Of a DNA stretch of 64,000 nt, positions 25,495-36,057 are shown one piece after another (within the stretch, counting starts at the first letter, position 1; each line of letters begins with the position of its first letter). This DNA comes from Paenibacillus peoriae KCTC 3763 (GTDB taxonomy: Bacteria > Bacillota > Bacilli > Paenibacillales > Paenibacillaceae). The notes below the pieces were generated by a model. The model ran no database searches. It saw nothing but the letters and a program-made list of their open reading frames with translations, and had not been told where the DNA came from. Where the stretch lies: positions 1 to 64,000 of the forward strand of contig NZ_AGFX01000031.1 of assembly GCF_000236805.1 (NCBI RefSeq), given 5' to 3'. The position numbers and the translations under genes are program-made.

Positions 25495-26424
25495 ATGAGA
25501 AAATACTGTATTTTTCTACTGCTTGCACTTTGCTCGTTCCTGATAGCCGGATGCTCGCTGGAGCCTCCTTCCTGGGCCAAAGCCAAGTCCGCCGGTGATC
25601 TCAGTGATGTCAAGATCGGCTTATCCATGTCCACGCTGAACAACCCGTTCTTCGTTTACCTCAAAGACATGGTGGTTAAGGAAGCCGACAGACAGGGCTT
25701 TGAGGTCATCGTGGTGGATGCGCAAAATGATCCGGCAAAGCAGAACAATGATGTGGAAGATCTGATCCAGCAAGGAGTTCATGCACTGCTCATCAATCCC
25801 ACAGATTCATCGGCGATCTCAGCGGCTGTGCAAACGGCCAACGGCGTCGACATTCCGGTCATTGCAATCGACCGGGCGGCGGATAAAGGCGAGGTCGCCT
25901 CCCTCATCGCTTCCGATAATGTCAGTGGAGGCAAAATGGCCGCAGAATATATTGTGGATCAGCTTGGTGAAGGCACGGTCGTGGCCGAACTCGAAGGCAT
26001 TCCGGGCACGTCCGCCGCTCGGGAACGCGGCCAGGGATTCCACTCCGTTGCGGATAAAAAATTGAAGGTGGTTGCCAAGCAGGCGGCGGATTTTGACCGA
26101 ACGAAGGGTCTGAACGTCATGGAAAATTTGCTGCAGGGCAATCCGGATATTAAAGCCGTTTTTGCCCAAAACGACGAGATGGCGCTGGGTGCTGTAGAAG
26201 CCATCGCGGCTACGGGAAGGGATATTCTGGTGATCGGCTTTGACGGAAGCGCGGATGCGTTGCAAGCGGTCAAAGACGGCAAGCTGTCTGCTACCGTAGC
26301 GCAACAATTTGACCTGATCGGCCAAAAGGCGGTCCAAACCGCCGCTGAGATACTCCAGGGCAAGACGGTTAAAAGCAGCATTCCGGTGCCAATCAAGCTG
26401 GTTTCGAAGGATAACAGCCAATAG
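25495..26424 (+). CDS. rbsB: Ribose-binding lipoprotein
   Basis: A 309-residue lipoprotein (lipobox LIAGC) of the periplasmic-binding type 1 fold. Segments STLNNPFFVYLKD, LLINPTDS, GTSAARERGQGF, ADFDRTKGLNVMENLL and VFAQNDEMALGAVEA are nearly the same as those of Escherichia coli RbsB as I know it, including the sugar-contacting residues. This makes D-ribose the likely ligand. The gene follows rbsC by 12 bp and is followed by a strong terminator. rbsK, rbsD and rbsR are absent here. Confidence 0.95.
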   Translation: MRKYCIFLLLALCSFLIAGCSLEPPSWAKAKSAGDLSDVKIGLSMSTLNNPFFVYLKDMVVKEADRQGFEVIVVDAQNDPAKQNNDVEDLIQQGVHALLINPTDSSAISAAVQTANGVDIPVIAIDRAADKGEVASLIASDNVSGGKMAAEYIVDQLGEGTVVAELEGIPGTSAARERGQGFHSVADKKLKVVAKQAADFDRTKGLNVMENLLQGNPDIKAVFAQNDEMALGAVEAIAATGRDILVIGFDGSADALQAVKDGKLSATVAQQFDLIGQKAVQTAAEILQGKTVKSSIPVPIKLVSKDNSQ

Positions 26425-26455
26425 CAGGACGGTCATTGACCGAGGAAAACTTAAA

Positions 26456-26511
26456 AGAGAGCCCTGTTCGAATTTTTTCACCATGAAATTCAAACAGGGC
26501 TCTCTTTTTTT
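26456..26511 (+). terminator. Terminator of rbsACB
   Basis: Perfect arms AGAGAGCCCTGTT and AACAGGGCTCTCT (26456-26468, 26493-26505) are followed by a T-run. Confidence 0.9.
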
Positions 26512-26640
26512 ATTTAAAATCAGGTTTCTAATGAACTGATCTCGATCATATTCACGAGAGAAACAAGAAGACGCAGTTTTGTTCTGTCGGGAATGAGATA
26601 ATGTTCTTGTCACCCGACATTTACGGACTCTTGTAATTGT

Positions 26641-27681
26641 TTATAAAGTGGCCATGTCAATCACGAACCGATAACGCACATCGTTGTGCAGCATACGGTC
26701 ATATGCTTCATCGACTTGATCGGCACGGATTACCTCTATTTTAGGAGCAATACCATGCTGAGCAGCAAAATCGAGCATCTCTTGTGTTTCCTGAATTCCA
26801 CCAACATTTGAAGCAGTGATGCTGCGACGCCCTGCGTACAGAGAGAAAATATTGTAGTGTTCTGGTTTGTTTGGCAGTCCAATATTTACAAGTGATCCAT
26901 CTACTTCAAGCAGGGATAGATATGCATCAATATCAATATTTGCAGACACTGTGTTTAGGATGATGTCAAAGTGACCAGCCAATTCCTTGAATGTTGCAGG
27001 GTCACTGGTAGTATAGAAATGATCTGCGCCAAAGCTCAAGGCCTCATCTTTTTTACTCATACTTGTACTCAAGACAGTGACTTCAGCGCCTAAGGCATGA
27101 GCAAATTGAACAGCTAAATGGCCGAGACCGCCCATCCCCAGAATGGCAACCTTCTTACCAGGACCTGCATTCCAGTGTTTTAATGGAGAGTAAGTGGTGA
27201 TACCGGCGCATAATAACGGACTTGCTGCAGCCAGATCCAAGCTATCTGGGACATGAACAACAAAATGTTCTTTTACAACAATTTTTTGGCTATATCCGCC
27301 GTAAGTAAGATTTCCATCGTAGTCTGTTGAATTAAATACAATAACTACGCCTTTTGTACAAAATTGTTCTTCACCTCTTAGGCAGAATTTACATTCTCCG
27401 CAAGAGTTAACAAAGCAACCGACACCAACGCGATCCCCAACAGCGAATTTTGTAACTTCTGTTCCTATTGCTGTCACGATCCCTGCAATTTCATGACCCG
27501 GTACCATTGGATAAACCCCGCTGCCAAAATCATTGTGGGCAATGTGAATATCTGAGCGACAAATCCCGCAATACTTAATATCGATCAAAATGTCGTCAGG
27601 CCGTAACTCTCTCCGCTCAATAATTGTCTTTTCAAAAGGTGCTTTTGCGCTTGGAACGCTTAGAACATGGGTTGTACACAT
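26641..27681 (-). CDS. Zinc-dependent alcohol/aldehyde dehydrogenase (YahK/CAD type)
   Basis: A 346-residue NAD(P)-dependent medium-chain dehydrogenase. Catalytic zinc ligands are in CGICRSDIH and GHEIAGIV. The structural zinc cysteines are in CGECKFCLRGEEQFC, and the Rossmann motif is GMGGLGHLAVQ. The arrangement YSPLKHWNAGPGKKV and QVDEAYDRMLHNDVRYRFVID is shared with YahK and cinnamyl-alcohol dehydrogenases, which reduce aldehydes. The start is placed at the ATG at 27681, behind GGAG/GAGG; the longer frame to 27738 has no better site. It stands alone between the rbs operon and the beta-helix gene. Confidence 0.92.
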   Translation of the reverse strand: MCTTHVLSVPSAKAPFEKTIIERRELRPDDILIDIKYCGICRSDIHIAHNDFGSGVYPMVPGHEIAGIVTAIGTEVTKFAVGDRVGVGCFVNSCGECKFCLRGEEQFCTKGVVIVFNSTDYDGNLTYGGYSQKIVVKEHFVVHVPDSLDLAAASPLLCAGITTYSPLKHWNAGPGKKVAILGMGGLGHLAVQFAHALGAEVTVLSTSMSKKDEALSFGADHFYTTSDPATFKELAGHFDIILNTVSANIDIDAYLSLLEVDGSLVNIGLPNKPEHYNIFSLYAGRRSITASNVGGIQETQEMLDFAAQHGIAPKIEVIRADQVDEAYDRMLHNDVRYRFVIDMATL

Positions 27682-27909
27682 AGTTTCCTCTGCTCCTTTG
27701 CCTTTGAAAATGAGGCAGCTGGTCAAAGAAAAACGCACATTGATCGAGTTTTCTCTTGTCCAACTGTCTATATTCAGTATATTACCAGTTGTTAAATGAA
27801 CTAAAATTATAAATTTAACAACACAAAGAGATTTATAGGCAACTGAAGGGACAAATTTGTGACAACGACAAGAAAGGGATCAGATTTGATACGTTTCGGG
27901 TCCCTTGGC

Positions 27910-29217
27910 CTATATATCCTTAGCTATGATAGTAACGCCAGACGAAAAAGTAGGTGCGTAGGTTGCGTTCTCTACAACGCTCCCGGCTATCTTAACAGAT
28001 GCCGTTCTGCCGCCCGCGCAATTTACCAACCTCTGCCCTCCGCTACCTTTGAACGTCACACCCATCATAAGAAGGTTGGTGTTGCTGTAGGTCATACCAG
28101 CGGTGCTTATATTATTAAGCACGATTGATGTATTCATTATCTCACTATTTATAAGCTTTATTGTGTCGACGGACGTAGTGGCTGTGATTAATCGCGGCAC
28201 GTCAGCCTGCATGTGTATGTTTTCCAAAATGATACTCTTCTGGATGGGTGGTGTTGCGTTTGGGTAGTAACTGCGGGAGTAGTTGTCTTTGTCAAAGTGG
28301 ATGCTAACGGCAACGGGTCTATTTTTCTGTAGATAGATATTTCGCAAGTGGATATTTCTACAGCCTGCTGTGTAGGTAACATCGTCCTGTATCATTGCCC
28401 ATTTAATATTGCCGTCGAGAGTAACCATCCCGCTTGCATGTGTAGGTGCCGTCATAGATGTGAATTTAGTACCGTCGGGATTCGCGACTACTCGGTACAT
28501 TCGCCCATTACTTACCACCGTGTCTGACTTTTGCAGCTCCATGCCGGAAAACCAATCAACCCAAGCGCCGGCCAGAATACGTAAGAAGTATCCAGTCGTA
28601 GATGCAGCGGCTAAATCGTAGCAGTTTTCTATTAAGCCATTCTCGATCCAACCTAGCTGTGGATTTCCTGTATCGTAGTCATGGCCGTTTAGCGCTATAG
28701 GATCGTCGTATGTTTTAAATTTTCCATCACGGACCACAAAGCTACTGCCTCTACCAAAGTGTACCGCGTCCTTGCTGCCCTCTACTCGTATCTTGTCTAT
28801 GATCACATCCTCGAAGGTACATATCTGTACGCAATAACTATAGGATAGGAGATCGAGACATTCGAAGTTTTCGATGGTGAGATTTTTAACGTAGAAAAAA
28901 GAGATTTGACCTCTCAATCCGGTAATTAAGTCTGAGCCCGCAGTGGATTCTTTACCGTTGCATATTAGCTTTAAACCTCTTATTATAATGTTTTTATTGT
29001 AACTACGAGTAAATGCCCCTTTATTGACGAGTATGTACCCGTTTGATGTGGTACGCCTTAAAAAGACACCTGGACCAAAATCCAGAGTGACGTTGTCCCC
29101 GATCTTTATCGCTCTGTCGATATCGTAGATGCCTGGCTGTTCTACCCTTATTGTGCCTCCCGCATCAACGGCCCTTTGTAGTGCAACCGCGTTAGTTGCC
29201 GCGTCATTACTTGGCAT
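27910..29217 (-). CDS. Right-handed parallel beta-helix protein, possibly N-terminally truncated
   Basis: 435 residues with repeated short beta-strand units (KNIIIRGLKLIC, VKNLTIENFECL, FEDVIIDKIRV, IHLRNIYLQ, SIILENIHM) typical of pectate-lyase-like or phage tailspike folds. The N-terminus (MPSNDAATNAVALQRAVDAGGTIRVEQPGIYDI) corresponds to the usual DDTAAIQAAIDAG start, but the family normally has further residues before it. There is no signal peptide and no clear ribosome binding site. The reading frame stays open for 17 codons upstream of the ATG without a start codon. It may be a leftover tail-fibre gene or a glycan-active protein; no other phage gene is present. Function not known. Confidence 0.7.
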   Translation of the reverse strand: MPSNDAATNAVALQRAVDAGGTIRVEQPGIYDIDRAIKIGDNVTLDFGPGVFLRRTTSNGYILVNKGAFTRSYNKNIIIRGLKLICNGKESTAGSDLITGLRGQISFFYVKNLTIENFECLDLLSYSYCVQICTFEDVIIDKIRVEGSKDAVHFGRGSSFVVRDGKFKTYDDPIALNGHDYDTGNPQLGWIENGLIENCYDLAAASTTGYFLRILAGAWVDWFSGMELQKSDTVVSNGRMYRVVANPDGTKFTSMTAPTHASGMVTLDGNIKWAMIQDDVTYTAGCRNIHLRNIYLQKNRPVAVSIHFDKDNYSRSYYPNATPPIQKSIILENIHMQADVPRLITATTSVDTIKLINSEIMNTSIVLNNISTAGMTYSNTNLLMMGVTFKGSGGQRLVNCAGGRTASVKIAGSVVENATYAPTFSSGVTIIAKDI

Positions 29218-29402
29218 AAATCCAAATTTAAGTGCGCTAAGTATAAATATAGGTTCTGTCCCCCCTACTCATGGTTTTCTTTAAGTCTCTTTCCTTGTTG
29301 TTTAATCAATTAACCTTAATGCACATTATGGCGAGCAGCCTCGTCGATCAATTCCTAGTAAAATATTTCTTGTTTGCAATAAGATATGTATAAAAATAGA
29401 GA

Positions 29403-29442
29403 AAAGAACCTCTCGTTTTTTTGGGGAATTGAGAGGTTCTTT
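29403..29442 (-). terminator. Terminator of LacI/Gfo/ThuA operon
   Basis: Perfect arms AAAGAACCTCTC and GAGAGGTTCTTT. On the minus strand the stem is followed by a T-rich stretch. The rest of the 333-bp gap 29218-29550 holds no gene I can support. Confidence 0.7.
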
Positions 29443-29550
29443 AAATTAAACATTCAAAGCGGGAGGTGAAAGATCCAAAAACCGACTTTTGCGACAGCCC
29501 CTCAGTCTTATAAATGTATGCTGCGGATTCAGCATCAGACTGACATTACT

Positions 29551-30657
29551 TTACGTATCCAACGTATACAAGGGCAGGTTTTCCGGCAAAGCCGCCGGGC
29601 GCATGCATGTGCTCTGCATCGGATAGAACGTCTGCTTATCGGAGGAATCATGGAACGCCCACATCGCCTCCAGCACATGGTAGGCCAGTTCACCACTGGC
29701 GCGGTGAGGCCGTCCGCAGCGGACAGCGTAGGCCATATCAGCAACGCCGATGCCCCGCGTGTTCTCCTGGTAGCCCGGCAGCAGCGGCGCCTCTGTCCAT
29801 TTCTGCTCGCCCAGCAGCCTGTAGCGTACCGGCCCTCCAAACGTGTTCGGGTCAGGCACCTGCAGCGTGCCATGAGTACCATATACCTCGATCGGTGGCA
29901 GAGTACTTCCACCAAAGATGTCAAAGCTGGTAATCAGCGTGCCGACAGCCCCCTGCTCGAAGCGCAGCAATCCGGCTATATGGGTCGGAATGTCGACCGG
30001 GATGGTCTGTCCTCTCTTTTTCTCGCTCGTAATAGTACGCTGGTCCATCGCCTTGCTTGTCATGCCGGAGATCGTGGCAATCGGACCAAGCAATTGCACC
30101 AGAGCCGTCAAATAATAAGGCCCCATATCAAACATCGGGCCACCGCCGACAGCATAATAAAATTCAGGATCAGGATGCCAATGTTCATGTCCACGGCTCA
30201 TCATGAAGGCCGTAGCAGCTACCGGACTGCCAATGACCCCGTCCTCAATCAGCTTCAATGACGTCTGTATCCCGGAGCCGAAGAAGGTCTCCGGTGCGCA
30301 GCCCACAAGTAGTCCCTTGCGGCGGGCCAGATCCAAGACAGCGTGGCCCTGCTCACGGGTGACCGCAAGCGGCTTTTCCACATAAACATGCTTGCCTGTC
30401 TCAAGAGCTCTGAGGCATACGTCGGCGTGAACGGCCGGAATGGTCAGATTAATGATGAGTTCGATCTCTGGATCAGCCAAAATCTCATCTACCGAATATA
30501 CGTTCGGAACGTTGTACGCCGCCGCCTGCTCCTCTGCCCGGATATGGTCCAGATCCGCGACTGCAGACAGCTCCAGAATGTCGAAACGATGGCAATTTTC
30601 CATGTAAATCCCGCTGATTTTACCACAACCGATAATGCCCACCTTCATTTTGTTCAT
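29551..30657 (-). CDS. Gfo/Idh/MocA-family oxidoreductase
   Basis: A 368-residue NAD(P)-dependent dehydrogenase of sugars or inositols. The N-terminal Rossmann fold opens MKVGIIGCGKISGIYMEN, with the family motif YVEKPLAVT (Lys of the EKP motif) near residue 95. The C-terminal alpha/beta substrate domain contains DMGPYYLTALVQLLG. The start ATG follows AGGGAG by 7 nt. It is the last gene of the operon and is followed by a terminator. Confidence 0.92.
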   Translation of the reverse strand: MNKMKVGIIGCGKISGIYMENCHRFDILELSAVADLDHIRAEEQAAAYNVPNVYSVDEILADPEIELIINLTIPAVHADVCLRALETGKHVYVEKPLAVTREQGHAVLDLARRKGLLVGCAPETFFGSGIQTSLKLIEDGVIGSPVAATAFMMSRGHEHWHPDPEFYYAVGGGPMFDMGPYYLTALVQLLGPIATISGMTSKAMDQRTITSEKKRGQTIPVDIPTHIAGLLRFEQGAVGTLITSFDIFGGSTLPPIEVYGTHGTLQVPDPNTFGGPVRYRLLGEQKWTEAPLLPGYQENTRGIGVADMAYAVRCGRPHRASGELAYHVLEAMWAFHDSSDKQTFYPMQSTCMRPAALPENLPLYTLDT

Positions 30658-30732
30658 GCCTGGACTCCCTTCTCCTTCAGAAAAAATGGATTATGGCACG
30701 TTCCTTACTACATACGACACATCCTGTTCACG

Positions 30733-31461
30733 CTACCGCTGCTGGCTGTCTGCCATGCCCGTATAAGCCCCTGACTGGGAACTGCCTCGAGCGGCCGCCA
30801 CTTGTTTGCCTGCTGCAGCCCACAGGAACCCGCTGCGCATCATCTCGGTCACTTGAGGTATATCTATGATATCTGCGTGATGTCCCAGCGAATTGTAGAA
30901 GACGCGGCCGTTTCCCCAGCGTTTCGTCCATACAACAGGCATATCCACTTGCCCATTGGCCGAATGCGGTCCTGGTACGACCGGGAAGCGTGTGGTTGCC
31001 AGCACTTCAACTGCCGGGTCTACGTGGAGGTAGTACTGCTCGCTTTTGACCTGAAAATCCTCAATATGGTCCAGAAGTGGGCTGGAGCCGCGCTTCATGT
31101 TCACCATGTACTCCACCCCGTCATTGCCGGGATGGGCAACCCATTGCCCGCCTGTCATGAACTGCCAGTCTACATTGTTCCGAAAGGCATCACACATCCC
31201 GCCATGGCAACCTGTCAGGCCTACGCCGTTTTGAACCGCTTCCGAGACATTATTGACCAGTTCCTGCTCAATCTGTCCCATGGTCCAGAGCGGAACGATC
31301 AGGTCCAGGTCAAGCAGTTTCTCTGCGTCCTGGTAGGCTTCAAGGGTATTAGACACCTCTACCTCGAATCGCTCTTCCTTCAGAATACGTTCAAAAATAG
31401 CTGCCACCTGCTCCGGCTCATGTCCATCCCATCCACCCCATACAATCAGTGCCTTACTCAT
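30733..31461 (-). CDS. ThuA-like domain protein
   Basis: About 242 residues with the ThuA (trehalose utilisation) class-I glutamine amidotransferase-like fold: KALIVWGGWDGHEPEQVA, GVGLTGCHGGMCDAFR, WQFMTGGQWVAHPG and GRVFYNSLGHHADI. ThuA proteins act with Gfo/Idh dehydrogenases on disaccharides and have been linked to 3-keto-sugar metabolism. The ATG at 31461 is preferred over a GTG at 31476, whose upstream spacing is too short. It lies between the two Gfo/Idh genes. Confidence 0.88.
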   Translation of the reverse strand: MSKALIVWGGWDGHEPEQVAAIFERILKEERFEVEVSNTLEAYQDAEKLLDLDLIVPLWTMGQIEQELVNNVSEAVQNGVGLTGCHGGMCDAFRNNVDWQFMTGGQWVAHPGNDGVEYMVNMKRGSSPLLDHIEDFQVKSEQYYLHVDPAVEVLATTRFPVVPGPHSANGQVDMPVVWTKRWGNGRVFYNSLGHHADIIDIPQVTEMMRSGFLWAAAGKQVAAARGSSQSGAYTGMADSQQR

Positions 31462-31497
31462 CTGAAATCCACTCACCTTTCGGAATGTAATGTAATG

Positions 31498-32670
31498 TTA
31501 CATTTCTTCAATGGATACCCAGCGTCGTTCCTCTATGGATCGTTCCACCGCTTCAAGCACAGCCTGACAAGCGACCCCATCGTGGAAGTTCGGCACAGGT
31601 TGCCGTCCTTCGGAGATGGCACTTAGCATCTCAAGCATCTCGTGGGTGAAGGTATGCTCGAATCCGATCGTATGTCCTGCAGGCCACCAGGCTTCGGAGT
31701 ACTTGTGTGCCGGATCGGTGGCGAGCACGCGGCGGAAGCCCTGAACGTCTTCCTCATCCTGTGTGAAATACACTTCCAGTTCGTTCATCCGTTCAAAGTC
31801 AAACCGCACACTGCCCAAACTACCGTTGATCTCGAATGAATTTGTGCTCCGATGTCCGGCGGCGAACCGTGTGGCCTCGAAGATGCCCAGCGCACCTCCC
31901 GCGAAGCGTGCCAGGAACAGCGTGGCATCATCGACCGTCACTTCTCCCATCGGAGTATTCGCCTCGGCGCTGGCTTTGGAGCTCAACCCGCTCATCTCCA
32001 AAGCCAGCGGTCGCTGTTTGACAAATGTCTCGCTCATGCCGATCACTTCATGGAACTCGCCGACCAGGAACCGGGCGAGATCAATCAGATGGGCGCCAAG
32101 ATCACCATGAGAGCCAGAACCGGCCACCTCCTTTTGCAGCCGCCATACTAGCGGGAAGGACGGGTCCATGACCCAGTCTTGAAGGAAAAAGGCACGGAAA
32201 TGATAGATTTTGCCCAAGCGACCGCTCTCGACTAACTGCTTTGCCAACTGGACAGCCGGAGAAAAGCGGTAGTTGAAACCGATCATATGTCTGACACCCG
32301 CTTCCTCAACTGCCTGCAGCATGTCACGGGAATCCGCCAGCGAGAGCGCAAGCGGCTTCTCACAGAACAGATGCTTGCCATGGAGGGCAGCCTCAACGAC
32401 AATTTCCTTATGGGCATCACTCGGGGCATTGATGTCAATAAGATCAATATCGTTACGTTTCACCAGATCACGCCAATCGGTAACACTCTCAGTCCAGCCG
32501 AACTGGCGGGCAGCCGCCTGAACCCCCTGTTCGTTGCGTCCACAGATGACAGACATCTCCGGCTGCAGTGGGGCATTTGGGAAGAACATGGGCAGACTAC
32601 GGTAAGCGTTGCTGTGAGCCTTGCCCATAAATTTGTAGCCAACCATTCCGATACGAAGACGATTAGACAT
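31498..32670 (-). CDS. Gfo/Idh/MocA-family oxidoreductase
   Basis: 390 residues. The N-terminal nucleotide fold is RIGMVGYKFMGKAHSNAYRSL, with the family motif LFCEKPLALS near residue 100 and the substrate domain GSGSHGDLGAHLIDLARFLVGE. It is distinct in sequence from the other Gfo/Idh protein of the operon, so a two-step oxidation/reduction around a keto-sugar is plausible. It begins 52 bp after the LacI regulator gene. Confidence 0.92.
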   Translation of the reverse strand: MSNRLRIGMVGYKFMGKAHSNAYRSLPMFFPNAPLQPEMSVICGRNEQGVQAAARQFGWTESVTDWRDLVKRNDIDLIDINAPSDAHKEIVVEAALHGKHLFCEKPLALSLADSRDMLQAVEEAGVRHMIGFNYRFSPAVQLAKQLVESGRLGKIYHFRAFFLQDWVMDPSFPLVWRLQKEVAGSGSHGDLGAHLIDLARFLVGEFHEVIGMSETFVKQRPLALEMSGLSSKASAEANTPMGEVTVDDATLFLARFAGGALGIFEATRFAAGHRSTNSFEINGSLGSVRFDFERMNELEVYFTQDEEDVQGFRRVLATDPAHKYSEAWWPAGHTIGFEHTFTHEMLEMLSAISEGRQPVPNFHDGVACQAVLEAVERSIEERRWVSIEEM

Positions 32671-32722
32671 GTCGTTATCCTCCTTATGAGTCTGAGTTCC
32701 AACGGATTTTTGACAAATGGAG

Positions 32723-33778
32723 TTATTGCCGAATGGATGACTCTCTGATCATCAGCTTCGTGGACAGAAGCTGCCGTATCGAGGCGCACCCGGGCAGTTC
32801 CAGAGCTGGAACAAGATCCAGAGAATCCGGTATAAGCTTCGAGGCTGCAAGCTCCCCCATCTCATAAAAAGGAACTCGAACACTGCTCAGTGGCGGAACG
32901 GCCATCTCGGCTGCATCCGAATCGTCATAGCCCACAAACGCCGGGAACCGGTCAACTTCCACTCCGCGCTCGCGCAGACCCTGCATCACCCCGATGGCCA
33001 TCCGGTCGTTCGCTGCAAATACGGCATCAATATCATTTAGCCTGCTTGCGATTGTAGCCGACGCTTCAAGCCCGCTTCGACGGCTGTAATTGCCCTCCAG
33101 AAGCAGCTCATGATCATACTCAATACCAGCCTCCTGAAGCGCGGTGCGGTACCCCTTCAACCGCTCAGTACTGTTGGAATAGATATCCGGTCCGTTGAGA
33201 AAGGCAATCCGCCTGCACCCTTGCTCAATGAGGTGACTTACAGCCGCCCGGCTCCCCTCCACATGGTCTGCATCCACTTCACAGAACGACTGTCCTTCAA
33301 AATGGTGATTCATAACGCAGAACGAACGTCCTTCTTCCTGAATTCTCTTTAGCGCTTCCAACTCATCGTGGTCATCCCTGGCTCCAAGGATGATACAAGC
33401 ATCGATCTTTTGCTGGCGGAAAAGACCGCTGTAATCCATCTCTTCCCCTGGCTTTCGGAACAATAGCAACAGATCGAGCCCGCTGTCCCTGGCCTTGCTT
33501 CCGATGCCGCTCAGCATCTCGGAGAAAAAATAGGCTGAGAACAGATGCGCCTTCGGCACATAAGGCATAACCACGCCAAGGTGGCCGCTCTTGCTTCGGG
33601 CAAAGTTGCGGGCCAGCGCACTGGGAACATATCCAAGCTGGTTGGCGGCGTCCAGGACCCTTCTCCGCGTATCTTCCTTGATGGGACCGGTCGCGTTCAA
33701 TACCCGCGACACCGTCGCTTCAGACACACCGGCGAGTTCTGCTACTTCCTTGCGCGAAACGATATTGCCCACCTCCAC
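32723..33778 (-). CDS. LacI-family transcriptional regulator
   Basis: 351 residues. The helix-turn-helix [25 protein letters not shown] is followed by the hinge QLGYVPSALARNFAR and a periplasmic-binding-like effector domain (FAANDRMAIGVMQGLRE, FVGYDDSDAAEMAVPPLSSVRVP). The annotated start is a GTG; GGAGG lies just inside the frame, so the exact start is uncertain. It is the first gene of the Gfo-ThuA-Gfo operon and probably represses it through the palindrome directly upstream. Confidence 0.92.
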   Translation of the reverse strand: MEVGNIVSRKEVAELAGVSEATVSRVLNATGPIKEDTRRRVLDAANQLGYVPSALARNFARSKSGHLGVVMPYVPKAHLFSAYFFSEMLSGIGSKARDSGLDLLLLFRKPGEEMDYSGLFRQQKIDACIILGARDDHDELEALKRIQEEGRSFCVMNHHFEGQSFCEVDADHVEGSRAAVSHLIEQGCRRIAFLNGPDIYSNSTERLKGYRTALQEAGIEYDHELLLEGNYSRRSGLEASATIASRLNDIDAVFAANDRMAIGVMQGLRERGVEVDRFPAFVGYDDSDAAEMAVPPLSSVRVPFYEMGELAASKLIPDSLDLVPALELPGCASIRQLLSTKLMIRESSIRQ

Positions 33779-33786
33779 TCATTTTG

Positions 33787-33800
33787 TGTACGCGCGTACA
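33787..33800. promoter_or_regulatory. 14-bp palindromic operator upstream of LacI gene
   Basis: TGTACGCGCGTACA is perfectly self-complementary with a central CG, as LacI-family operators are. It lies 8 bp upstream of the regulator start codon, suiting autoregulation. The rest of the 315-bp gap 33779-34093 holds a terminator and no gene. Confidence 0.65.
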
Positions 33801-33999
33801 TTTTCTCATGCAATCCTACCTCTGTCAATCCCAAACCGCGTGCCTCATAGATGGATAAGCTCTTTCCTCTACAGAAAGGACATGTGTTACCAGTCTAGAC
33901 GGAACCGACCTCGCTTCTGAGAGAACATGGTTATGAATAAATGTTCATTATACGTTAGCAGCTGTTTTAGAACCAGTAGCTTGACCTGGATGTAGTATA

Positions 34000-34038
34000 T
34001 AAAAAACGCTACTAACAACAGTATGTCAGTAGCGTTTT
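34000..34038 (-). terminator. Terminator of the aldo/keto reductase genes
   Basis: AACGCTACT/AGTAGCGTT arms, followed on the minus strand by a T-run, about 60 bp after the stop codon of the reductase at 34094. Confidence 0.8.
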
Positions 34039-34093
34039 ATCCTGACCGCGAGAGCAAGTGCAGCTGCGCTGATCCAACAGATTAACTCACCCG

Positions 34094-34960
<867 letters not shown>

Positions 34961-35004
34961 TTATTAATATTCATTAATTACGTTTGCTTGCTGTTCTCCT
35001 CCGC

Positions 35005-36024
<1,020 letters not shown>

Positions 36025-36057
36025 TTAGAACGCATGCAAAAAGCAGTCATCCGTTTT

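Noticed and set aside
27910-29217. Complete prophage around the beta-helix gene
   Set aside because: No integrase, portal, terminase, holin or other phage gene is present on either side.
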